5,163 bases of DNA, from the NCBI GenBank assembly GCA_002470165.1, contig DKNF01000150.1:1-5163 (forward strand), written 5' to 3'. A program made the translations under genes and the position numbers. This document shows positions 1 to 5,163 of the stretch, one piece after another. The stretch is from Betaproteobacteria bacterium UBA7395. GTDB lineage: Bacteria; Pseudomonadota; Gammaproteobacteria; Burkholderiales; Rhodocyclaceae. Positions within the stretch are counted from its first letter, which is position 1, and the number at the start of each line of letters is the position of its first letter. The notes beneath the pieces were generated by a model. That model did no database searches, was not told where the DNA came from, and worked only from the letters and a program-made list of their open reading frames with translations.

Positions 1-949
1 GCTGGAACCAGTCGCGGCAGGTCACGCGGTTGCCGGTCCAGTTGTGGAAGTACTCGTGGGCGACGACCCGGTCGATGTTCTCGAAATCAACGTCGGTGGC
101 GACATCCGGGCGAGCGAGCACATACTTCGTGTTGAAGATGTTGAGGCCCTTGTTCTCCATCGCGCCCATGTTGAAGTCGCCGACGGCGACGATCATGTAG
201 TGGTCGAGATCGCATTCGAGGCCGAAGCGTTCCTCGTCCCATTTCATGGATTTTTTCAGCGCCGCCATCGCGTGCGGGCACTGGTCGAGCTTGCCGGGTT
301 CGACGTAGATGGCAAGCTGGACCTCGCGCCCGGAGGCGGTGCGGAAAGTGTCGCGCAGCACGTCGAGCTTGCCGGCGACCAGTGCGAACAGGTAGGACGG
401 CTTGCGGAAGGGGTCGGCCCACTTTGCCCAGTGGCGGCCGTTGGCTTCCTCGCCGCTGGCCACCGGATTACCGTTGGCGAGCAGCACCGGGAAGGTCGCG
501 CGGTCGGCGTGCAGGGTCACGGTATAGGTGGACATCACGTCCGGCCGGTCCTGGAACCAGGTGATGCGGCGGAAACCCTGTGCCTCGCATTGCGTGAAAT
601 AACCGTCCTTGGAGCGGTACATGCCGGACAGGCGGGTGTTGTTGTCGGGCTGGATGCGCACGACCGTGCGCAGCGTGAAGGCTTCGGGCAGGTCGCTCAG
701 GGTCAGCGAAGTGGCGCTGGCGAGGTAGGGGTGCTCGCGACCATCGACCGATACCGCCAGCGTCTCCAGTTCCTCGCCGTCGAGGACCAGCGGCTGGGCA
801 GCCACCGCCGGGTTGCGGTGCAAGGTCTGCGTGGCGCTGATGACGGTGCCCCCGGCTTCGATCGAAACGTCGAGGTCGACCGTGTCGACCAGCCAGGCGG
901 GCGGGGTGTAATCCTTCAGGTAGATCGTTTGCGGGGTGTCGGTTTTCAT
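1..949 (-). CDS. pepN: Aminopeptidase N (M1 zinc metallopeptidase), N-terminal part, runs off left edge
   Basis: This gene encodes a cytoplasmic broad-specificity aminopeptidase that removes N-terminal residues from peptides during protein turnover. The 316 codons visible from ATG 949 cover the N-terminal beta domain and the start of the thermolysin-like catalytic domain. Visible signatures are GAMEN at residues 262-266 (substrate N-terminus binding) and the zinc motif HEYFH at 298-302 (ligands His298 and His302, catalytic Glu299), followed by NWTGNRVTCRDWF. Gln120 and Glu122 match the substrate-binding pair Gln119/Glu121 of E. coli PepN. The third zinc ligand, expected near residue 321, lies just outside the window. 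All motifs sit one residue later than in the roughly 870-residue E. coli enzyme, which supports ATG 949 as the start. That ATG has no clear Shine-Dalgarno sequence; an in-frame ATG at 1054 does have one (separate entry). The gene is divergent from the receptor gene, and I infer no functional link. Confidence 0.95.
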   Translation of the reverse strand, partial: MKTDTPQTIYLKDYTPPAWLVDTVDLDVSIEAGGTVISATQTLHRNPAVAAQPLVLDGEELETLAVSVDGREHPYLASATSLTLSDLPEAFTLRTVVRIQPDNNTRLSGMYRSKDGYFTQCEAQGFRRITWFQDRPDVMSTYTVTLHADRATFPVLLANGNPVASGEEANGRHWAKWADPFRKPSYLFALVAGKLDVLRDTFRTASGREVQLAIYVEPGKLDQCPHAMAALKKSMKWDEERFGLECDLDHYMIVAVGDFNMGAMENKGLNIFNTKYVLARPDVATDVDFENIDRVVAHEYFHNWTGNRVTCRDWFQ

Positions 950-987
950 TGTCTGGTCTGGTGCGCTGGGCAGGGGCGAAGCGGCCG

Positions 988-1016
988 ATGATACGCCAGT
1001 GTCCCAGGTGCGACGA
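988..1016 (-). promoter_or_regulatory. Candidate pepN promoter
   Basis: On the minus strand TATCAT (993-988) matches the sigma-70 -10 consensus at five of six positions and lies 38 bases upstream of ATG 949, giving a 5' leader of about 30 bases. The -35 hexamer at 17-bp spacing, TCGTCG (1016-1011), matches only three of six positions. The ten bases GCGTATCATC recur at the candidate tonB promoter (4828-4837). If this is the real promoter, translation from ATG 1054 is excluded for its transcript. This is inferred from the sequence alone. Confidence 0.3.
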
Positions 1017-1037
1017 TATGTCACATTCTCTAAAGGG

Positions 1038-1080
1038 TGCCGGCTGGCTACCATCCGCCTCCTTCCGACAGCCAGCGGTA
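1038..1080 (+). repeat. Imperfect inverted repeat in the pepN/receptor intergenic region
   Basis: The left arm TGCCGGCTGGCT (1038-1049) can pair with the right arm AGCCAGCGGTA (1070-1080). This gives 11 base pairs including one G-U, with a single bulged G. The loop is 20 bases, is pyrimidine-rich and contains CCTCCTT (1058-1064). The repeat lies 44 bases upstream of the receptor start, so if transcription begins further upstream it would form a stem-loop in the leader. It could instead be an operator site, or chance in GC-rich DNA. Apart from this repeat and the pepN signals, the 174 bases between the genes show no convincing receptor promoter. Confidence 0.3.
1052..1064 (-). promoter_or_regulatory. 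Consensus Shine-Dalgarno and ATG upstream of and in frame with pepN
   Basis: The minus strand reads AAGGAGG (1064-1058), three bases, then ATG (1054-1052). This ATG is exactly 35 codons upstream of ATG 949 and no stop codon intervenes, so it could start a longer PepN with the N-terminus MVASRHPLENVTYRRTWDTG. Against this, the codons between 1054 and 949 include TTA, AAT, ACA, TAT and TCA, unlike the GC-biased pepN body, and E. coli PepN begins at the position equivalent to 949. The spacing of three bases is also short. I treat it as an alternative start that is probably a coincidence but cannot be dismissed. Confidence 0.25.
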
Positions 1081-1113
1081 GTGGGCCGCAGGTCTGGTCG
1101 GTGCTGTCTTTCC

Positions 1114-1120
1114 GGGGGAA
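1114..1120 (+). promoter_or_regulatory. Ribosome binding site of the receptor gene
   Basis: GGGGGAA ends three bases before ATG 1124; the last G of the run is five bases from the start codon. The purine run and spacing support this start, as does the signal peptide that begins there. The other nearby ATG at 1134 is out of frame. Confidence 0.6.
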
Positions 1121-1123
1121 CGG

Positions 1124-3295
1124 ATGCGGATTCATGAATCGATCGGGCGTGGTGCCCTGAAACCTTTGTCGCTGGCGTTCTTGCTGGCTTTCCCGCTGGT
1201 CTCGCTGGCGGCCGACAGCGTTCTCGATGAGATGACCGTGACCGATAGCGCACTGGGCGAGCCACTCGATCTGGGGCGACAACACCAGACCGGCAGCCGC
1301 TTGGGCTTGAGCATTCGTGAAACGCCGGCTTCGGTGACGGTGGTGGACCGTGAAACCCTGGAGCGACGTGGCGTTGAATCGACCAAGGAAGCGCTGAACA
1401 GCGTGCCGGGCATCACTTCTTCTTCGGCGCCGGGCTCGCCGGGGGCGGTGTTCTATCGCGGTTTTGGCGGCGCCAGCGTGACCCAGTTGTTCAACGGCAT
1501 CACCGTGCAATACGACGCCATTGCCGGGCGGGCGGTCGATAGCTGGATCTATGACCGGGTCGAGGCTGTCGGCGGGGCTTCCGGTTTTCTGCATGGTGCC
1601 GGGGCGGTGGGCGGTACGATCAATTATGTGACCCGCCTGGCCAGTACCGAGGGAGACCTGACCGACCTGAAAGCCGCTTACGGCCGCTTCGATGCGCGTC
1701 AGCTGGCGGTCGGCGCCAACCGCCGGATCGGCGACGCTCACGCGCTGCGCCTCGACGTCAATCGCAGCGCGGTCAATGGCTGGAGCGATGGCAGCGAACG
1801 CAACGCCGGCGAAGTCGCGGCGTCCTGGCTGGCCAGGCTGACGCCGGGCCTGACGCATACCCTGGCGCTGGAATACCAGAACGAGAAAGTGGATCGTCCC
1901 TACTGGGGGACGCCCATCCTCAAGCCGGTCGGCAGCCGCGTCAGCATTGACGAGGGAACGCGCTTCAAGAATTACAACTCGGCCGACGGCATCTACGAGC
2001 AGACCGTGCGTTGGGCGCGCTCGATCCTTGAATACAAGGCGGGCGAGCGGCTCAAGCTGCGCAACACGATCTACCATTACGACGCCTTGCGCGACTATCG
2101 CAATGTCGAAACCTATGCCTTCAATGCCACCAACACCGGCGTCATTCGCTCGAATGCGCTGCTGCAGCGCCACGACCAGACCCTGAACGGCAACCGTTTC
2201 GAATTCACCTGGCAGGATAGCCTGGGTGGCCGACCGACGACCTGGGCAGGCGGTGTCGATTACAGCATCAACAAACAGACGCGTTTCCCGTTGTCGGTCG
2301 CCGGGCCGTTCGGCGCGGTCGATCCCTATGATTTCACGACCGAGGATTTCTTCAGCCTGCCGGGCGTGACGCCGGGTTTCAACCCGGATCGCAGCAACCG
2401 GGTGAAGACGCTGGCCGCCTTCCTCGAGAACCGTACCCTGCTGACTCCGGCGCTCTCCTTGCTGAGCGGGCTGCGGCATGACCGCATCGATCTGGAAGTG
2501 ACCAACCACCGCACGGTGACGGCGACCAATCCGGCATTTTTCGCTCGTCGTTATACCCCGACCACCGGGCGCATTGCGCTCGCCTGGGATGTCACGCCGA
2601 ATGCCAATGTCTATGTTCAGTACAGTACGGCCGCCGATCCGCCGTCCGGCATCCTGACGACGGCCACCTTCACCCAGGTGCGCGACTTCGATCTGACCAC
2701 CGGCAAGCAATGGGAAGTCGGCAGCAAGTTTTCCTTTGCCGACGGCCGGGGCAGCGGCACGCTGGCGTACTACGACATCGTCCGGCGCAATATCGCGGTC
2801 AGCGATCCGAGCAATCCGGGAACGACGATTCCAGTCGGCCAGCAGTCGTCGCGCGGCATCGAAGTGGCGCTTGCTTACCGGATCGTTCCTGCCTTGCAGG
2901 TGGCCGGCAACCTGTCGCTGGTCGATGCACAATACGACGAGTTCAACGAAACCGTTGGCGGTGTGGCGGTCTCGCGGGCCGGCAACCGGCCGAGCAATGT
3001 TCCCAAGCGGGTCGGCAATCTGTGGCTGACCTACCACCCGCTGGCGAAGCTTGAACTGGGCAGCGATCTGCGTCATGTCTCAGCGCGTTATGCCAATTCG
3101 GCGAACACCCTGAGTGGCGATGCCTATACCTTGCTCGGTGCCTACGCCAGTTACCAGTTCGACCGCCGGACGCGCATCGTCTTGCGCGGCAAGAATCTGA
3201 CCGACAAAATTTACGCGGAAAGCTTCTCCGGGACCAACATGGTCTATCTGGGGCGACCGCGTACGGTCGACCTGTCGATCATGACCAGTTTCTGA
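1124..3295 (+). CDS. TonB-dependent outer-membrane receptor, siderophore-receptor type
   Basis: This is an outer-membrane beta-barrel with an N-terminal plug that imports a metal chelate, most likely a ferric siderophore, using energy from TonB. The 723-residue protein is complete. Residues 1-29 look like a Sec signal peptide (hydrophobic LSLAFLLAFPLVSLA, cleavage before Ala30). A TonB-box-like DEMTVT follows at 35-40. The plug starts near 62 (LSIRETPASVTVVDRETLERRG) and includes FYRGFGG (110-116) and RVEAVGGASGFLHGAGAVGG (145-164). Barrel landmarks are GKQWEVGSK (527-535), QSSRGIEVAL (574-583), PKRVGNLWLTY (627-637) and GKNLTDKIY (689-697). The last strand ends in phenylalanine (IMTSF), as outer-membrane proteins usually do. 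No cysteine is present. There is too little sequence after the signal peptide for an N-terminal signalling domain, so it is not a transducer that controls its own sigma factor. The PepSY gene seven bases downstream and tonB beyond support an iron-uptake role. The substrate is unknown. Confidence 0.93.
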   Translation: MRIHESIGRGALKPLSLAFLLAFPLVSLAADSVLDEMTVTDSALGEPLDLGRQHQTGSRLGLSIRETPASVTVVDRETLERRGVESTKEALNSVPGITSSSAPGSPGAVFYRGFGGASVTQLFNGITVQYDAIAGRAVDSWIYDRVEAVGGASGFLHGAGAVGGTINYVTRLASTEGDLTDLKAAYGRFDARQLAVGANRRIGDAHALRLDVNRSAVNGWSDGSERNAGEVAASWLARLTPGLTHTLALEYQNEKVDRPYWGTPILKPVGSRVSIDEGTRFKNYNSADGIYEQTVRWARSILEYKAGERLKLRNTIYHYDALRDYRNVETYAFNATNTGVIRSNALLQRHDQTLNGNRFEFTWQDSLGGRPTTWAGGVDYSINKQTRFPLSVAGPFGAVDPYDFTTEDFFSLPGVTPGFNPDRSNRVKTLAAFLENRTLLTPALSLLSGLRHDRIDLEVTNHRTVTATNPAFFARRYTPTTGRIALAWDVTPNANVYVQYSTAADPPSGILTTATFTQVRDFDLTTGKQWEVGSKFSFADGRGSGTLAYYDIVRRNIAVSDPSNPGTTIPVGQQSSRGIEVALAYRIVPALQVAGNLSLVDAQYDEFNETVGGVAVSRAGNRPSNVPKRVGNLWLTYHPLAKLELGSDLRHVSARYANSANTLSGDAYTLLGAYASYQFDRRTRIVLRGKNLTDKIYAESFSGTNMVYLGRPRTVDLSIMTSF

Positions 3296-3302
3296 GCCGG
3301 GC

Positions 3303-4757
3303 ATGAAGCGCTATCTCTACCTGGCGCATCGCTGGCTGGGCATCGTGTTGTGCCTGTTCATGGCGCTCTGGTTCCTGTCCGGCGTCGTCATGATGTACGT
3401 CGGTTACCCGAAGCTGACGCCGCAGGAACACTGGCAAAGTCTGCCGGTGCTTGACGGTCGCAGCTGCTGCCTGCCGGCGGGCGAGGCGCTGGCCGCTTTG
3501 CCGCCAGGCAGCGTGGTGCGCACTTTGCGGCTGACCTCGATTGCCGGCACACCGGTCTACGTGGCGACGTTGGACCAGAACCGCTTCGTGGCCATCGACG
3601 GCCGCAGCGGTACCTTGCGGCCAGTCGCGGACACGGCCTTGGCGGTGCAGTCGGCGCAGGCTTTCATGCCCGTCATGGCGACTTATGCGGGCTTGGTCGA
3701 CGAAGACGCCTGGACTCATTCGCGAGCGCTGGACGGTCATCGTCCGCTGCACCGGGTGGACATGCAGGACGAAGCGCGGACCCGGCTGTATGTGTCCAGC
3801 GTCACCGGCGAAGTGGTCCGCGACGCAACGCTGACGGAACGCCGGTGGAACTGGATCGGTGCCTGGCTGCACTGGTTGTACCCGTTGCGCGGCGGCTGGC
3901 TCGACGACTGGTGGAGCGGCATCGTGATCTATTCCTCGCTGGCTGCGACCGTGCTCGGGCTGACCGGCCTCTGGGCCGGTTGCCTGCGCTGGCGCCGTCG
4001 CCCCTACGCCAGCGGCAGTCACAGCCCTTACCGGGCGCCCTGGGCGCGCTGGCACCACTGGCTGGGGCTGGCGTTCGGCGGGCTGATCGTGACCTGGATC
4101 GCCAGTGGCCTGTTTTCGATGAATCCCTGGAAAATTTTTGATGCCGGTGGGCCGCGTCCGCCCATGCCGGTGGTGCAGGTGGCCGACAAGGAGATGAGTC
4201 CCGCTGCCATGCTTGCTTGCCTGGAAGAAGCCGGGTTTTCGGCCAGCGAACTGAGCTGGGTGCGGCTGGCCGACGAATCTTTCATCCTCGCTCGCGCCGC
4301 CGGGGGCGTTAGTCGCCTGTTGCCGCCCGGGCGTTGCGCACCGTTTCACGAGCATGAGCAGGCCAGTCTGCTGGCGGCGGCTGCAGCCATGCTGCCGCAT
4401 GCCCGGGTGAGCGATGTCTTCGTCCAGCAGGCCTACGACTGGCACTATTATTCCCGGGCCGAGCACACCATGGGCGGCCACCAGAACCGTCCCTTGCCGG
4501 TGCTGCGCCTGCAGTTCGACGATCCTGCGCAGACCTGGCTTTACCTCGATCCACGCAGCGGTGCCGTGGTGCAGCGCCTGAACAGTCATGGTCGGGTCAA
4601 GCGCTGGCTGTTTGCCCTGCTGCATAGCTGGGACTGGCAGCCCCTGCTGGCAAGTCGGCCGTTGTGGGACATCCTGCTGATCGTCGGCAGTCTCGGGGGC
4701 TTTGCCGTCAGCGTCAGTGGCGTGGTGCTCGGTTGGCGACGCCTGTGTCGACGGTAA
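3303..4757 (+). CDS. PepSY-type inner-membrane protein (FoxB/PiuB-like), probable siderophore-iron reductase
   Basis: This 484-residue protein has four predicted membrane helices, near residues 11-33, 205-229, 251-273 and 455-478, with two large soluble segments between helices 1-2 and 3-4. PepSY-like strands occur twice, at RLYVSSVTGEVV (161-172) and TWLYLDPRSGAVV (411-423). The helix 1 start HRWLG and helix 3 start HHWLG also repeat, so the protein is an internal duplication. His9/His251 and His190/His441 occupy equivalent places beside the helices and are candidate haem ligands, by inference from the family. Known relatives such as FoxB sit beside TonB-dependent receptors and act in iron release from imported siderophores at the cytoplasmic membrane. 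ATG 3303 lies seven bases after the receptor stop, and the only purine-rich help (GAGCCGGG) overlaps that stop, which suggests one transcript and translational coupling. Membership of the family is clear; the reductase activity is inferred. Confidence 0.85.
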   Translation: MKRYLYLAHRWLGIVLCLFMALWFLSGVVMMYVGYPKLTPQEHWQSLPVLDGRSCCLPAGEALAALPPGSVVRTLRLTSIAGTPVYVATLDQNRFVAIDGRSGTLRPVADTALAVQSAQAFMPVMATYAGLVDEDAWTHSRALDGHRPLHRVDMQDEARTRLYVSSVTGEVVRDATLTERRWNWIGAWLHWLYPLRGGWLDDWWSGIVIYSSLAATVLGLTGLWAGCLRWRRRPYASGSHSPYRAPWARWHHWLGLAFGGLIVTWIASGLFSMNPWKIFDAGGPRPPMPVVQVADKEMSPAAMLACLEEAGFSASELSWVRLADESFILARAAGGVSRLLPPGRCAPFHEHEQASLLAAAAAMLPHARVSDVFVQQAYDWHYYSRAEHTMGGHQNRPLPVLRLQFDDPAQTWLYLDPRSGAVVQRLNSHGRVKRWLFALLHSWDWQPLLASRPLWDILLIVGSLGGFAVSVSGVVLGWRRLCRR

Positions 4758-4762
4758 CCTGG

Positions 4763-4793
4763 CCCGGGCTGCGACGATTTGCCGCAGTCGGGG
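4763..4793 (+). repeat. Imperfect inverted repeat just after the PepSY gene
   Basis: CCCGGGCTGCGAC (4763-4775) and GCCGCAGTCGGGG (4781-4793) can form a 13-position stem with two mismatches and one G-T pair around the loop GATTT. It begins five bases after the TAA stop at 4755-4757, the right place for a transcript end or a 3' stabilising hairpin. No T-run follows, so it does not look like a classical intrinsic terminator. Confidence 0.35.
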
Positions 4794-4800
4794 CATGCGT

Positions 4801-4820
4801 CGGGCGGGTGCCAGCGCCCG
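4801..4820 (+). repeat. Short GC-rich hairpin upstream of tonB
   Basis: CGGGCG (4801-4806) and CGCCCG (4815-4820) are a perfect 6-bp inverted repeat around an 8-base loop. Only a weak T-containing stretch (GCTTCTTGCG) follows, so any terminator role is doubtful. The loop contains the candidate -35 hexamer of the tonB promoter, so this could instead be an operator-like arrangement or chance. Confidence 0.2.
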
Positions 4821-4836
4821 GCTTCTTGCGTATCAT
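4808..4836 (+). promoter_or_regulatory. Candidate sigma-70 promoter for tonB
   Basis: GTGCCA (4808-4813) matches four of six positions of the -35 consensus, and TATCAT (4831-4836) matches five of six of the -10, with exactly 17 bases between. Transcription would begin near 4843, leaving a leader of about 25 bases before GTG 4868. The -10 lies in GCGTATCATC, the same ten bases as at the candidate pepN promoter on the other strand. It suggests that tonB can be transcribed independently of the receptor genes. No convincing Fur site overlaps it. Confidence 0.4.
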
Positions 4837-4867
4837 CCCGAGTCTTCAGATATCCCCACCGCTTATC

Positions 4868-5163
4868 GTGCGTCGTCGGTCATCTCCTGTTGTTCCGCCA
4901 CAGACCCGCGCCACCCGCTGGCTGGGGATTGTCCTCGTCCTTGTCGCACACGTTCTGGTTGTCTGGTGGCTGATGGCGCAGCGCCTGTTGCCGATGCCCG
5001 ATGAAGCGGTGACGCTGATGGTCAACTTCATCGCCCCGCCGGCGCTGCAGCAGGCTGCGCCCAAACCGGCGCCAAAGCTGCCTGAACCGAAGCCTCTGCC
5101 CAAAGAGCCGCCCCGGCAACTGGTGGCGCAGGCGCCGGTGCTCAGTCCGGCCGAGCCGGTGGC
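4868..5163 (+). CDS. tonB: TonB energy transducer, N-terminal part, runs off right edge
   Basis: TonB is anchored in the inner membrane with ExbB and ExbD and spans the periplasm to energise outer-membrane receptors such as the one encoded upstream. The 98 codons visible show a basic cytoplasmic start (RRR), one membrane helix at about residues 18-38 (WLGIVLVLVAHVLVVWWLMAQ) and a Pro/Lys/Glu-rich spacer (APKPAPKLPEPKPLPKEPP, 64-82). His28 inside the helix corresponds to the conserved His20 of E. coli TonB; the serine four residues before it in E. coli (Ser16) is Val24 here. The C-terminal receptor-binding domain lies outside the window. GTG 4868 is chosen because it gives a normal short cytoplasmic tail and follows the candidate promoter. 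It has no visible Shine-Dalgarno sequence, and the frame stays open upstream with GTG 4808 and TTG 4826 as weaker alternatives. exbB and exbD may follow, but that cannot be seen. Confidence 0.85.
   Translation, partial: MRRRSSPVVPPQTRATRWLGIVLVLVAHVLVVWWLMAQRLLPMPDEAVTLMVNFIAPPALQQAAPKPAPKLPEPKPLPKEPPRQLVAQAPVLSPAEPV

Noticed and set aside
44..991. A 315-codon plus-strand open frame opposite pepN
   Set aside because: The minus strand carries the GAMEN and HExxH motifs of PepN in register; the plus-strand product is low-complexity Val/Gly/Asp/Arg-rich sequence with no family resemblance.
1003..1034. Possible Fur box or receptor promoter around GCGACGATATGTCACATTC and TCTAAA
   Set aside because: Agreement with the 19-bp Fur consensus is poor beyond a GATA core, and TCTAAA has no acceptable -35 hexamer at 16-18 bp spacing.
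468..1265. A 265-codon minus-strand open frame overlapping pepN and the receptor start
   Set aside because: It is a different frame from pepN, is Arg/Pro-rich, and spans two real genes and their intergenic region; it is an out-of-frame shadow.
2372..2387. Perfect inverted repeat CCGGGTT-TC-AACCCGG inside the receptor gene
   Set aside because: The loop is too tight, no T-run follows, and it lies in well-preserved coding sequence; it is expected by chance in GC-rich codons.
3963..3980. Perfect 7-bp hairpin ACCGGCC-TCTG-GGCCGGT inside the PepSY gene
   Set aside because: It lies within a membrane-helix coding stretch and has no T-run; nothing suggests it acts as a terminator.
3279..4796. A 505-codon open frame on the minus strand across the whole PepSY gene
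   Set aside because: It is a GC-rich antisense shadow. Its translation is rich in Gln, Arg, Pro and His without any recognisable domain, while the plus strand encodes a convincing membrane protein.
4795..4973. Short plus-strand open frames in the PepSY-tonB gap starting at ATG codons near 4779 and 4795
   Set aside because: They are out of frame with tonB, overlap its membrane-anchor coding region, and show no domain or membrane pattern of their own.

Overview
The window looks like chromosomal DNA of a GC-rich Gram-negative proteobacterium. The evidence is an outer-membrane TonB-dependent receptor, a TonB energy transducer and an M1-family PepN, all with strongly G/C-biased third codon positions. 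A betaproteobacterium (Rhodocyclales-like) would fit, but that is an impression from protein flavour and not something the sequence proves. I see no mobile element, tRNA, rRNA or CRISPR array.

Layout. Positions 1-949 (minus strand) hold the N-terminal 316 codons of aminopeptidase N; the gene runs off the left edge. A divergent intergenic region follows (950-1123). It holds a candidate pepN -10 element, an in-frame upstream ATG with a consensus Shine-Dalgarno sequence on the minus strand, and a bulged inverted repeat. On the plus strand, 1124-3295 encodes a complete 723-residue TonB-dependent receptor of the siderophore-receptor type. Seven bases later, 3303-4757 encodes a 484-residue inner-membrane PepSY-type protein. 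After a 110-base gap with two imperfect or short hairpins and a plausible sigma-70 promoter, a GTG at 4868 opens a TonB homologue cut off by the right edge after 98 codons.

How the genes work together. The receptor, the PepSY membrane protein and TonB form a coherent metal-chelate (probably ferric-siderophore) uptake module. The receptor imports the chelate through the outer membrane using energy relayed by TonB. The PepSY protein resembles the FoxB/PiuB group, which is linked to reductive iron release at the inner membrane. The substrate cannot be read from the sequence, and I found no convincing Fur box. pepN is a divergent housekeeping neighbour with no evident functional tie.

The most interesting observation is that the PepSY protein is an internal tandem duplication of about 225-230 residues. 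Its two halves align along their whole length and keep four histidines in matching places at the membrane helices, which are good candidates for haem ligands. No clearly new system is visible: the genes belong to known families, and the novelty lies in details.
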